Below, piece after piece: positions 36,514 through 45,370 of a stretch of DNA of 64,000 bases. Origin of the DNA: Syntrophotalea carbinolica DSM 2380 (lineage in GTDB: Bacteria; Desulfobacterota; Desulfuromonadia; Desulfuromonadales; Syntrophotaleaceae). The stretch's first letter is position 1. The number at the start of each line of letters is the position of its first letter. Position numbers and translations under genes: made by a program. The stretch spans positions 2,884,001 through 2,948,000 of the forward strand of contig NC_007498.2 in the NCBI RefSeq assembly GCF_000012885.1. The letters run 5' to 3'. A model generated the notes under the pieces. It was not told where the DNA came from and searched no databases. It was given only the letters and a program-made list of their open reading frames with translations.

Positions 36514-36843
36514 TCACTTACCCTGGCGCCGTAACAGATCGAGCCCCCGGATAACATTGTCCTGATGTCGGATGATGCGCTGTTGCTCCTGTAGTTTCTG
36601 CTGTTGTTGCAGGATAATGCCCTGCTGGGTTCGGATGACGGAACGCAATCGCCGGTTGCGTTTTTCGCAGACAGCGACGGAGTCGTCCGGTTTCTGAGGC
36701 ACATCTTGGACTACCGGGGGTTCTTCTTTGCGCACTTCCACCTCCCCGCTCTCCCAATCAACCGTTACTTCCGTAGCGGCGTAACCAATCCCGTTACCCA
36801 GGCAAGAGACCGCCAACAGCAAAAGAACGTTCCAACCCCGCAT
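36514..36843 (-). CDS. Small exported coiled-coil protein
   Basis: A 109-residue protein with a signal peptide (MRGWNVLLLLAVSCLGNG, ending GYAA). The mature part has an acidic stretch, then a glutamine-rich coiled coil at about residues 70-100 (LQQQQKLQEQQRIIRHQ). No named family is recognised. GAGGTGAT precedes the ATG at 36843. It faces the operon just described and is not part of it. Confidence 0.7.
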   Translation of the reverse strand: MRGWNVLLLLAVSCLGNGIGYAATEVTVDWESGEVEVRKEEPPVVQDVPQKPDDSVAVCEKRNRRLRSVIRTQQGIILQQQQKLQEQQRIIRHQDNVIRGLDLLRRQGK

Positions 36844-37120
36844 AGGATCACCTCTTGTGTCATCATATTTGTCGCATAGACCTCATAGATATTTATAGCA
36901 TGTCGACTCGGGCTCGGCGGCACCGGCCCCCTTCTGCGTAAAAATGTTCTGGTCACACACATGAATAGGCCCTATCATAGTACCGATTCGGCGTTTACAA
37001 CTATCGAGCGCCTTGACCGGCGCAGCGAAAACTCCTGTGACATCTGATTCCGGCGACCCCAGGCAAAACGTGTGCAGAGGGAACCGGCGGTCTGTCACCA
37101 AGCCCCGAAAACTACGATTC

Positions 37121-37780
37121 ATGACGATCCCAGCAACCTTTTTGATACCGACCGAAACCATCGCCGTCGAACAGGAAGTCAAGCGCAGTCGATTCACCGC
37201 TGTTGTCGGGCGTGCCAAGGGGCGTGAAGAAGCCCACCGCTTCATCGCCGAGGCAAAAACCCGCTGGCCCGGCGCGCAACACTATTGCTGGGGGTTTGTG
37301 GCCGGCGACCCGGCTGCGACCATGGATCTCGGCATGAGCGATGACGGCGAACCGCAGGGCACGGCGGGCCGGCCGATTCTCAATATACTGCGCCACAGCG
37401 GCATCGGGGAGGTGGTGGCCGTGGTCGTGCGCTATTTCGGCGGCATTCATCTTGGCACCGGAGGACTGGTGCGCGCCTATTCGGGAGTGGTTCAAAAAGC
37501 CCTGGAACAGGTACCGCTGGAGGCATTCGTACCGTCGCAGACGGTGCAGCTGCTGGTACCCTTCGCCGATGAAGATGCCGTAAGGCGTCTGGTGGCCGAC
37601 AAGGGGTTTACTCTGGCGGATATCCGTTATGCTCAAACCGTGGAGATGTTCGTGAATTTACCCAGCTGCCGCGTATCCGATTTTTGCACCTGGGTACAGG
37701 ATCGCTGTCGGGGACGTATCCGAATCAAAGCTACCTCGCAGTCAGACGCAGCTGCGGATCATCCGGATTCAATTCCATAA
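37121..37780 (+). CDS. YigZ/IMPACT family protein
   Basis: A 219-residue cytoplasmic protein of the IMPACT (UPF0029) family. The signature is KRSRFTAVVGRAKGREEAHRF, then the central MSDDGEPQGTAGRPILN and VVRYFGGIHLGTGGLVRAYSG. The family is linked to translation control in eukaryotes; the bacterial role is unknown. The chosen start fits the family length but has a weak ribosome site. A GTG-started small gene follows after 15 bases. Confidence 0.9.
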   Translation: MTIPATFLIPTETIAVEQEVKRSRFTAVVGRAKGREEAHRFIAEAKTRWPGAQHYCWGFVAGDPAATMDLGMSDDGEPQGTAGRPILNILRHSGIGEVVAVVVRYFGGIHLGTGGLVRAYSGVVQKALEQVPLEAFVPSQTVQLLVPFADEDAVRRLVADKGFTLADIRYAQTVEMFVNLPSCRVSDFCTWVQDRCRGRIRIKATSQSDAAADHPDSIP

Positions 37781-37795
37781 GGGGAGGGAAAAATC

Positions 37796-38077
37796 GTGAA
37801 AAAACTTTTGATGCTCGTCATTGCAGCGGCCATCGGCTATGCCGCCTACACCAACCCGGACCTCGACGCCCATCAGCAGGCTATTTCCGACCAGCTTCCG
37901 GGCGGGCAGTATTATTCCGAAGAGCAGAATCTTGCGCGTTTTAGCGACCTGGACTATTCCAATTTCCTGATCGCATCGGCCACCAAGGACACCACTAAAA
38001 TGAGCATGGTTTCTTACGGTTTCCTGGGGCGGGTTACCGTCGTGGATGAAGACTGGCAACCGGGCCAAGCCCCATAA
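37796..38077 (+). CDS. Small exported or anchored protein, DUF4359-like
   Basis: A 93-residue protein with one N-terminal hydrophobic segment (residues 3-18, LLMLVIAAAIGYAAYTNP). The rest has FLIASATKD and YGFLGRVTVVDE, resembling DUF4359 proteins, though the match is weak. The start is GTG with GGGGAGGG ahead. It is 15 bases after yigZ and 15 bases before the TauE-type gene, so the three may form an operon. Confidence 0.6.
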   Translation: MKKLLMLVIAAAIGYAAYTNPDLDAHQQAISDQLPGGQYYSEEQNLARFSDLDYSNFLIASATKDTTKMSMVSYGFLGRVTVVDEDWQPGQAP

Positions 38078-38092
38078 GCAGGAATAACCGTC

Positions 38093-38452
38093 ATGACATT
38101 GCACTTTTTTTTATTGGCACTGCTGGGCATCCTGGTCGGAGTCGGGGCTTCCTTCAGCGGCCTGGGCGGCGGCTTTTTGATGATTCCGCTGCTGCTGTTT
38201 CTGGGTTTTTCGGCGCAAAAAGCGGTGGGAACGTCCTTCCTTGCGATCCTGGTTATTTCCGCATCGGCATTGCTCGCCCACAACAAACTGGCCAATGTCG
38301 ATTACCGGGTCGGCCTGCTGCTCGGCGTCGGCGGCATCATCGGCGCACAGCTGGGGGCACGTGTCCTGGAACATGTATCGACGGCCAGCTTCAAGCGCGT
38401 CTTTGCCTGCATCCTGCTCGGTCTGGCCGGTTATCTGTTCTTTCAGAAATAA
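38093..38452 (+). CDS. Half-size TauE/SafE-type membrane protein
   Basis: A 119-residue protein with four hydrophobic helices. Its GVGASFSGLGGGFLMIPLLL followed by KAVGTSFLAILVISASA is the N-terminal repeat signature of TauE/SafE anion/sulfonate exporters. Ordinary members have about 250 residues and two such repeats; here there is only one. It could act as a dimer. There is no sign of a broken second half downstream. AGGAATAA precedes the ATG. Confidence 0.85.
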   Translation: MTLHFFLLALLGILVGVGASFSGLGGGFLMIPLLLFLGFSAQKAVGTSFLAILVISASALLAHNKLANVDYRVGLLLGVGGIIGAQLGARVLEHVSTASFKRVFACILLGLAGYLFFQK

Positions 38453-38557
38453 ATCGGTGCCGGATAGCCTGGCGGCTCGCTGCGCAATCCCCTTTGAGGT
38501 GCTATACTTGGGGCCACCCAGGCAACCCTGATGCCAGGGTGTGGAGTGGAGATAAGC

Positions 38558-39685
38558 ATGGTTTGGTTTTTGCTGACATTCCTGTGCCTGTACGGTGCCA
38601 TGCACACCCTGGTCTACTGGGGGCTAGTGCCGTTGCTGGCCGGCAACCGCAACGTGATCAATGCCGGCCGGGCATGGATGGCCCTGATGCTGGTAGCCCC
38701 GATCATGGTTCGGCTGCTCGATCGCCACGGCTTCCCTGCTCTGGCCCGCTACATGGCCTGGACCGGTTACAGCTGGATGGGACTACTGTTTATCGCCTTC
38801 AGCATGCTGCTGCCGGTTTTTTGCTGGGAGTTGCTGATACACGCCTGGCAACGTCGGTATCCCGCCCTTGCGCGTTTTTCCCTGCGCGGTCCGGTTTGCG
38901 CGGGCATCATTCTGGTCGTCACCCTGGGCGTGGGAATGTATGGATTTTACGAAGCAGCGTATCTTCGCGTTGAACGTATTATCCTGATCTGCAACAAACT
39001 CCCGTCCGGCACGCCACCGCTACGGGTGGCCCAAATTTCGGATCTGCATCTGGGCCTTATGCATCGGGATAAAGCCCTGACGCCGGTCATCGCCATTTTG
39101 CAGCGTCTGCAACCGGATCTGCTGGTGGTCACCGGCGACATGGTCGATGCGCAGATGGATCACCTCAACGGTCTGAGCGATATGTGGCGTAGCATCGATC
39201 CGCCGCTGGGTAAATATGCCGTACTTGGCAACCACGAGGTCTATGCCGGCGTACAGCAGTCCCTCGACTTTCTCCAGCGCAGCGGCTTTACCCTGCTGCG
39301 TAACACCAGCGTCCCGATAGGCCGGTGGCTGCTGCTGGCCGGTGTTGACGACCCGGCCCTCGCCTCGCCACCCGCATCCCCCCTGCTCGCGGGAGGCCCC
39401 ACAGAACGTTTCAGCATACTGCTCAAACATCGACCCGTTATCAACGTGGCGGCCACCGGGTTATTCGACCTGCAGCTGTCCGGCCATGCCCACCGCGGCC
39501 AGATTTTCCCCTTCAACCTGCTGACGCACCTTGCCTACCCCATGCAGAACGGTCTTTACCGACTGCCGGCCGGCAACATCCTTTATGCCAGTCGCGGAAC
39601 CGGCAGTTGGGGCCCCCCCATGCGTATCGGCGCGCCGCCGGAAATCACCTTGTTCGAGCTTGTCGCGCCAAGTCCGAAACCATGA
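38558..39685 (+). CDS. Membrane-anchored metallophosphoesterase
   Basis: A 375-residue protein. Four hydrophobic helices occupy about residues 1-140, and a calcineurin-like phosphoesterase domain follows: SDLHLGLMHRD, VTGDMVDAQ, LGNHEVYAG and SGHAHRGQIFP, covering all metal ligands. The family includes YkuE/YaeI-like enzymes, some acting on phospholipid headgroups. ATG 38558 follows GGAGATAA; the upstream frame from 38531 lacks a site. Confidence 0.92.
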   Translation: MVWFLLTFLCLYGAMHTLVYWGLVPLLAGNRNVINAGRAWMALMLVAPIMVRLLDRHGFPALARYMAWTGYSWMGLLFIAFSMLLPVFCWELLIHAWQRRYPALARFSLRGPVCAGIILVVTLGVGMYGFYEAAYLRVERIILICNKLPSGTPPLRVAQISDLHLGLMHRDKALTPVIAILQRLQPDLLVVTGDMVDAQMDHLNGLSDMWRSIDPPLGKYAVLGNHEVYAGVQQSLDFLQRSGFTLLRNTSVPIGRWLLLAGVDDPALASPPASPLLAGGPTERFSILLKHRPVINVAATGLFDLQLSGHAHRGQIFPFNLLTHLAYPMQNGLYRLPAGNILYASRGTGSWGPPMRIGAPPEITLFELVAPSPKP

Positions 39686-39739
39686 AATCTCCTACTGAAA
39701 CCGAGGGAAACAGCCTTCTGGCCTATGCTTTTATCCACT

Positions 39740-40093
39740 TTAAAAAGCCCAGAGAAAAGCCAAAATCCCCGCAATGCAGCACAGCGCCGGCAACACAAGA
39801 GAAACGCGCCACTCGTCGCTACGTCGCCGATGACGACGGCTGTTAACGAGGAGGCCGGCAAGGCTCACCACGAGTCCCGCCACCAGCAGCCACAGTAAAG
39901 GGCGAAGCCATGCCGTGTCCCAATACAACCGCAGGTGAATATCGTAATAACGATCAAAAAAGGTTTCGACTTGAGGTTTGGCCCGGCCAAAGATGAAAAA
40001 GCAGATGATTAAAGCCGTCCAGCCAGCCAGAGCCAGATAACGCAATGAGCGCACCCGGATATCGGGACCCCGCCGGCGATCCTCACGCTCCAT
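39740..40093 (-). CDS. Small hypothetical membrane protein
   Basis: A 117-residue protein with three hydrophobic segments at about residues 20-37, 61-82 and 96-115, separated by a basic stretch (NSRRHRRRSDEW). GGAGGGGGT just before the ATG at 40093 is a strong ribosome site, the best argument that the gene is real. No family recognised. It converges on the phosphoesterase gene and is divergent from the transglycosylase gene. Confidence 0.6.
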   Translation of the reverse strand: MEREDRRRGPDIRVRSLRYLALAGWTALIICFFIFGRAKPQVETFFDRYYDIHLRLYWDTAWLRPLLWLLVAGLVVSLAGLLVNSRRHRRRSDEWRVSLVLPALCCIAGILAFLWAF

Positions 40094-40215
40094 ACCCCCT
40101 CCAAGCTTTGGAAAGATGCTTCCCTTTGATTATTTATCGGACAAACAGCAACCTGGGCACACAAGCTGCAAAAAAAATATTCCCTGCGCTAAACCTTATC
40201 TGCCCGGAGGTCGCC

Positions 40216-40941
40216 ATGAGTATCAAAATTGAGTCCATCGGTTTGCCGCCCGCTGCCCGCACTGTCAGCGACAAAAAAAACTCGACCGACTTCGAGGGTC
40301 GGTTGCGACAGGTTCTGGCCGAGCAGAGCCCTCAGGCCGCGGCGGCCCGCCAGGCCCAGCTTAAAATGCATATGTGCCAACTGGAGCTGGCCCGCAGCCT
40401 GTTTGAAGAAACGGACGGTGCGGAGCTGGACGCCATGCCGGGAACCATCCCCATCGGCGGACAAGACAGCCTGGACGGCCTGACGGACAGGCGGATTTTT
40501 GACAGTCCGCCAACACATGGCAGAGCGTTGACAGGGTCAAGCTCACCGGTAACGGCAGCACCACGAGTCCAATCGCCTGCCATGGAACAGATCATCCAGC
40601 AGGCAGCTGCCAGTCACGACATGGATCCCGAACTGATCCGCTCGGTGATTCGCACCGAAAGCGCCTTCGACCCAAAGGCGAAGTCACCGGCCGGTGCCCA
40701 GGGGCTGATGCAACTGATGCCCGACACCGCCGCCGAACTGGGCGTCACCGACCCCTTCGACCCGGAACAGAACGTCATGGCCGGTACCCGTTACCTGCGG
40801 CAGCTGCTCGACCGTTACGATGGCGACCTCGACCATGCCCTGGCTGCCTACAACTGGGGCATGGGCAATGTCGACCGCCACGGCCTTGAGCGTCTGCCCG
40901 AAGAAACCCGCAACTATTTGGCTCGAGTCCGCCAGTCCTGA
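40216..40941 (+). CDS. Lytic transglycosylase (SLT domain)
   Basis: A 241-residue protein with a C-terminal SLT domain (about residues 115-235): the catalytic Glu in IRTESAFDP, SPAGAQGLMQLMP, NVMAGTRYLRQLL and ALAAYNWGMGNVDR. It cleaves glycan strands of peptidoglycan. The first 110 residues are polar, with no signal peptide, as in enzymes exported by the flagellar route or by other non-Sec paths. GGAGGTC precedes the ATG at 40216. It is convergent with the radical-SAM gene, with 9 bases between. Confidence 0.9.
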   Translation: MSIKIESIGLPPAARTVSDKKNSTDFEGRLRQVLAEQSPQAAAARQAQLKMHMCQLELARSLFEETDGAELDAMPGTIPIGGQDSLDGLTDRRIFDSPPTHGRALTGSSSPVTAAPRVQSPAMEQIIQQAAASHDMDPELIRSVIRTESAFDPKAKSPAGAQGLMQLMPDTAAELGVTDPFDPEQNVMAGTRYLRQLLDRYDGDLDHALAAYNWGMGNVDRHGLERLPEETRNYLARVRQS

Positions 40942-40950
40942 ATAGCCCTG

Positions 40951-42726
40951 TCAGCCCATCACAATAAGACCTTCGGCCAGGGCCGCATCGCAAAACCCGG
41001 CCAACTCCTTGTCGGATGGACGCACGCCGCCACAATCCTGCAGACTCTTTAGCCAGGACAATTCCTGTGGAGAAAAAATCCCCAGGGCGACACTGCCCTG
41101 GTGGACGTACAGCAACCCTTCGCAAGGTTCCTCGGCAACCAGCATGGCCACCACTTCCAGATCGGTGACGCCCATCTCCAGTTTTTCCAGCAAGGCCTCG
41201 GGATTCCGCTCGAAGGAGACGAAGCAGCTGTCAGGGTTCAGATAAAGCCGCCCTGCTTCCTTCGGCCCAGGGTCTTGTCCCAACTCGCCGCACATGAGCG
41301 CCGAAGAATAACCGAACCAGGCGACGACATCGGCGGCAAGAGCCGCAGCCACCATCTTGTCCTGGGACCGGAACTTTCCGGCCAGCACCTGCTGTTGCCA
41401 GTCTATGAGTGCCACACCGGCAGGATCATGCTCCGGGAGCAGACCCGCCAGGCTGGTAAAGAATTGCCCCGGTGTAATCTCCAGGTTATCCAGCATCAGA
41501 TCGAACCAGGGCACGGCACGGCCTTGATTGTAAAAGAGATCGCAGGCCCGGGCGATCCCCGCCGCGCTCTCCATGTCATCGGCACTGAAATGCGGGGACG
41601 ACAACAGGGTGTAAGGGGCCTGGTGCCGGTACTGCAGTCCGAAACCGTTGGCGGTTTCAGCCAGGCGCGTACCGGGCAGCACCGCCAGGGGAAAGATATC
41701 GAGATGGTTGGGGCGCAGGCCGAGAGCGAAGTCCAGGCTGTCAATAAAACCCTGCAGCGTGTCGCCGGGCAATCCGTAGATCAGGTCGAACCCATAAATC
41801 ACCCCGGCTTCATGCAGCAACAGAATGCGTTCGGTAAAATCCTCCGCATCGAACTGCCGGTGAACACGGGCCAGTACCGCCGGATCGGCGCTTTGCAAAC
41901 CGATCTGCAAAGCACAGTTGATGTCGGCAAACAGACCGGCCATTTCTTCGTCGATAAACTCGGCGCGAACCTCGATGGTATAGTGGATTTCCGGGGCCAG
42001 CTCCGCCATCATGCGCAGCATCTGTTTGGCCTGCGGCTGATGGTAATTGAAGGTCGGGTCGAGCACGAACAGCTGCCGGACGCCAGCGGCCGCGAAGGAC
42101 TCCAGTTCCGCCCGCAGGCGTTCCGGGGGAAAACGCCGTACTTTGTCGCTGCCGCGGGATTCGAAACAGAAATCACAGCGGAACGGACAGCCTCTGGATA
42201 ACTCCCACAAAAGACCGGGATAGCGCTCGGGGGGGAGAAGCCCTGTGAGGAAGGGAGAGGGCAGGGTCGCCAGATCCGTTACCGGAGAGGGATTAAGCTG
42301 CTCACCGACCTGCGCGGGAAGGCAGCCCTCCTGCAGCAAACGCAGGGCTGCGACCACGATCTCCTCGCCCTCCCCCGGCAGCACGAAATCGATGGCGGGA
42401 TGTTGCTCAATCCCGGACGGGGCAGCCGTCACCTCCGCCCCCCCGGCAAAAAGAACCAACTGCGGCCGACGCGCCTTCAGCTCGGTCGCCAACGCCAGCA
42501 ACGCCTCCCGGTTCCAGACATAAACAGACAGCCCCACCACATCGGGATCCTGCCGCAGGATCTCAGCGACGCATTCGGCGCGGTCCTGGCCCAGGTAAAA
42601 ATCGGCCAGCCGCGTTTGCAGTCGCCCTGCAAAGGCCTGCCCGAGATTGGCCGCCAACATCGCTGTGGCCAAGGGCACGGCCCGCGCCGAGGGTTCAATA
42701 TGCATGGAAACAAGGGTGAGATTCAT
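40951..42726 (-). CDS. B12-binding radical SAM protein with DUF4080 region
   Basis: A 591-residue protein. An N-terminal B12-binding-like domain (about 1-145) has VVGLSVYVWNREALL and VLPGEGEE. The radical SAM domain follows with the cluster motif RGCPFRCDFCFESRG (CxxxCxxC), and the last 200 residues match the DUF4080 extension. Such enzymes use adenosylmethionine to start radical chemistry; this subfamily's substrate is unknown. AAAGGCGAT precedes ATG 42726. A 305-base gap separates it from the OsmC gene. Confidence 0.88.
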   Translation of the reverse strand: MNLTLVSMHIEPSARAVPLATAMLAANLGQAFAGRLQTRLADFYLGQDRAECVAEILRQDPDVVGLSVYVWNREALLALATELKARRPQLVLFAGGAEVTAAPSGIEQHPAIDFVLPGEGEEIVVAALRLLQEGCLPAQVGEQLNPSPVTDLATLPSPFLTGLLPPERYPGLLWELSRGCPFRCDFCFESRGSDKVRRFPPERLRAELESFAAAGVRQLFVLDPTFNYHQPQAKQMLRMMAELAPEIHYTIEVRAEFIDEEMAGLFADINCALQIGLQSADPAVLARVHRQFDAEDFTERILLLHEAGVIYGFDLIYGLPGDTLQGFIDSLDFALGLRPNHLDIFPLAVLPGTRLAETANGFGLQYRHQAPYTLLSSPHFSADDMESAAGIARACDLFYNQGRAVPWFDLMLDNLEITPGQFFTSLAGLLPEHDPAGVALIDWQQQVLAGKFRSQDKMVAAALAADVVAWFGYSSALMCGELGQDPGPKEAGRLYLNPDSCFVSFERNPEALLEKLEMGVTDLEVVAMLVAEEPCEGLLYVHQGSVALGIFSPQELSWLKSLQDCGGVRPSDKELAGFCDAALAEGLIVMG

Positions 42727-43031
42727 GGTATCGCCTTTCAACGAACGCCGGCCCAACCGAAGCAAGGCCCGTCGACACATCAATAATCGGCTTAAAGTGG
42801 ATAGTCGCCGACCTGCTCAGCCAGCATTTCAGCCCTTTCTATACGGCAAATCGGGTTGCGAAGCAAGTTATCCCTGTGCGCGACATACCGCCGCAAGGGC
42901 TGATCGCCCCCCCTGCTATCGACACAAATGACCGCAGGGCTTGCGATGCCCGGATCACAAGCCCTGCCTTTACGCCGCATGCCGGATCAGCATCCGGCAC
43001 CGACCATATCACAAGTGAAAAACCGGGGTCG
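42727..43031. other. 305-base gap with one hairpin
   Basis: Upstream of the radical-SAM gene and downstream of the OsmC gene on the minus strand. It holds an 8-bp hairpin at 42980-42999 (TGCCGGAT, CAGC, ATCCGGCA), which may end the OsmC transcript. No gene seen. Confidence 0.5.
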
Positions 43032-43610
43032 TCAGTGCGCCGTCTCAACCACCTTTTCCCCTTTGACGCTGACGGGAATCGGATTACTCACCACATCGAA
43101 TACCGGCGAACGCTGCACGGCCAGACGGATGAGTTCCTCGATTTTCTCCTGGGGGGCATCGGCTTTGATGCGGAAGTTCACACGGATGTGCTCGTAACCG
43201 TTACGAACCTCCTCCGACAATCCCAAAAAACCGCGAATATCCAGATCCCCTTCGAGATCCGATTCGACTTCCCGCAGGGTGATGCCTTGAGCTGCGGCAA
43301 GATAGATCAGCGATGTCGTCAAGCAGGCGGACAAGGCGGTCAACACATATTCGACAGGGTTGGCGCCGATATCCTCACCCAGCAGCAACGGCGGTTCATC
43401 GGCATCCATCCGAAAATCATGCCGGTGGGTGATCTCCTGCCCGGCCCCATGAAAATCATGAATAACCGTCTGGGAATGCCCTCCGCCCTGCCATCGATTG
43501 GTGGCCCTGAACTGGCAGTGGGCAAGAGAAGGGTCTTTTTCTATATTGGATATGTTCTGCCGCAATTGCTCTATATCTACACCATTGATGCAGGTCTGTT
43601 TTCCTTTCAT
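43032..43610 (-). CDS. OsmC-family peroxiredoxin-like protein
   Basis: A 192-residue cytoplasmic protein. OsmC features are PVEYVLTALSACLTTSL with one active-site cysteine (about residue 95), and a distant NPVEY/GANP helix. The partner cysteine is not obvious: the other cysteines are near the N-terminus, so peroxidase activity is uncertain. ATG 43610 has AGGAG at six bases; upstream codons could also serve. It is divergent from efp. Confidence 0.85.
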   Translation of the reverse strand: MKGKQTCINGVDIEQLRQNISNIEKDPSLAHCQFRATNRWQGGGHSQTVIHDFHGAGQEITHRHDFRMDADEPPLLLGEDIGANPVEYVLTALSACLTTSLIYLAAAQGITLREVESDLEGDLDIRGFLGLSEEVRNGYEHIRVNFRIKADAPQEKIEELIRLAVQRSPVFDVVSNPIPVSVKGEKVVETAH

Positions 43611-43883
43611 ATCCATCTCCTGTGGTTTGCGTGCTTCCATGTAAGGGTTTACCTATTCATTATACCTCTGCGGCCGTCCCCATTGTTCAAAAAAACACCC
43701 TAAATCATTGATTTACAGACAACACCTGGCCGACTTAACATTCTTGGTTCAGACCCCGGGCGTGGCAACGCCCCCACGACAAAGACCACTTTTTCCATGA
43801 CAACAGCGGTTTTCCTGTGCTTTAATGCCATGTTTGAATGATCCGCCGTTTACACGGCTTATACATTTAGAGGAGAAAGAACC

Positions 43884-44447
43884 ATGCTGACCTGTTCCGA
43901 CCTGCGTAAAGGCACCAAACTGATGATCGATGGCGAACCGCATGTCATCGTCCAGTTCGATTTCACCAAACCGGGCAAAGGCCAGGCCCTGTACAAATGC
44001 AAACTGCGCAACATGATCACCGGCTCCCTGTTCGATCGCACCTACCGTTCAGGCGAATCCTTCGAACCTGCCGCCCTGGAAGAACGCGACATGCAGTACC
44101 TCTACCAGGATGAAACCGGTTATGTCTTCATGGACCAGAAGAGTTACGAGCAGACCACCCTCGGCGAAGAAGCCCTGGGCGATCAAAAATACTTCCTGGT
44201 CGACAACATGGAAGTCAAAATCCTGATGTTCGGCGATCGCGGCATCGGCATCACCCTGCCCAACTTCGTCAACCTGCGCGTCACCATGGCCGAGCCCTGG
44301 GTCAAGGGCGACACCGCTGCCGGCAACAACAAACCGGCTACCGTGGAAACCGGTTACAATCTGCAGGTACCGTCCTTCGTTGAAGAAGGCACTTTGATCC
44401 AGATCGATACCCGCACCGGCGAGTACGTCACCCGGGTTAAGGAATAA
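43884..44447 (+). CDS. efp: Elongation factor P
   Basis: A 187-residue factor that helps the ribosome at polyproline stretches. The three beta-barrel domains are complete. The tip of domain I reads KPGKGQALYKCKLRN, where Lys32 is the site equivalent to the modified Lys34 of E. coli. The next gene encodes the ligase for that modification. AGAGGAGAAAG precedes the ATG. Expression should be high, and a terminator-like hairpin lies just inside the following gene. Confidence 0.97.
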   Translation: MLTCSDLRKGTKLMIDGEPHVIVQFDFTKPGKGQALYKCKLRNMITGSLFDRTYRSGESFEPAALEERDMQYLYQDETGYVFMDQKSYEQTTLGEEALGDQKYFLVDNMEVKILMFGDRGIGITLPNFVNLRVTMAEPWVKGDTAAGNNKPATVETGYNLQVPSFVEEGTLIQIDTRTGEYVTRVKE

Positions 44448-44450
44448 AGC

Positions 44451-45365
44451 ATGATGCAAGGCAACTGGACGCTGGCAAAGAAGCGTACCAGACTCGAACA
44501 AAGGGCCCGGATCGTTCAAACGATCCGGTCCTTTTTCGTTGGACGGGATTTTTTGGAGGTCGAAACTCCGCACCGGATCCCCGGCAACGCCCCCGAGGCG
44601 CATATCGATGCGGTGCAAAGCGACGACTGGTTCCTGCATACCAGCCCCGAACTGTGCATGAAACGGCTGCTGGCCGCCGGCTATCCGCAATTGTTCCAAC
44701 TGTGCCGCTGCTGGCGCGCCGCCGAACGCGGCTCCCGGCACCTGCCGGAATTCACCATGCTCGAATGGTACGCCGCCGGCTGCGACTACCATACTCTGAT
44801 GGAGCAATGCGAAAGCCTGCTGGCAACGCTTCTGCCCGGCGGCAATCTCACCTATCGGGGACAAACCATCGATTTGACGCCCCCCTGGGAACGTCTTACC
44901 GTCGATGAGGCCTTTGACCGCTACGGCTCGCTATCCTTGCGACAGGCTCTGGACGAAGACCGTTTTGACGAAATCATCTCCTTTGAAATCGAACCTCGCC
45001 TCGGCATCGGCAAACCGACCTTTTTGATGGAATATCCGGCCGAGCTGGCAGCCCTGGCACGTCGGCACCCGGAGCGTCCCCATGTGGCGGAACGCTTCGA
45101 GCTCTACATCGCCGGACTGGAACTGGCCAACGCCTTTTCCGAACTGACCGACCCCGTTGAACAACGCGGGCGATTTGTCGCCGAAGAAGCAATGCGCAGA
45201 GACACCGGCAAGCCCCCCTACCCGTCTCCGGAGAAATTCCTACGGGAACTTGAAGCCATGCCTGAAGCCGCCGGCATTGCCCTCGGAGTAGACCGTCTGG
45301 TGATGCTCATCACCGGCGCCGAAACCATCGACGAGATCGTGGCCTTTACGCCCGAATTGCTTTAA
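44451..45365 (+). CDS. epmA: EF-P lysine ligase EpmA
   Basis: A 304-residue enzyme resembling the catalytic core of class II lysyl-tRNA synthetase without the anticodon domain. Class II motifs are DFLEVETPHR, CRCWRAAERGSRHLPEFTMLEW and GIALGVDRLVML. It attaches (R)-beta-lysine to EF-P. EpmB, which makes that lysine, is not in the window. The start lies 3 bases after efp, so the pair is coupled. Bases 44504-44536 of the gene form a terminator-like hairpin. Confidence 0.95.
   Translation: MMQGNWTLAKKRTRLEQRARIVQTIRSFFVGRDFLEVETPHRIPGNAPEAHIDAVQSDDWFLHTSPELCMKRLLAAGYPQLFQLCRCWRAAERGSRHLPEFTMLEWYAAGCDYHTLMEQCESLLATLLPGGNLTYRGQTIDLTPPWERLTVDEAFDRYGSLSLRQALDEDRFDEIISFEIEPRLGIGKPTFLMEYPAELAALARRHPERPHVAERFELYIAGLELANAFSELTDPVEQRGRFVAEEAMRRDTGKPPYPSPEKFLRELEAMPEAAGIALGVDRLVMLITGAETIDEIVAFTPELL
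44504..44536 (+). terminator. Terminator-like hairpin within epmA
   Basis: CCGGATCGTT (44507-44516) pairs perfectly with AACGATCCGG (44519-44528) around a two-base gap, with two more G-C pairs beyond a mismatch. TTTTT follows at 44532-44536. It lies 57 bases past the efp stop, inside the epmA reading frame. If active, most efp transcripts would end here. Confidence 0.6.
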
Positions 45366-45370
45366 CTGTC

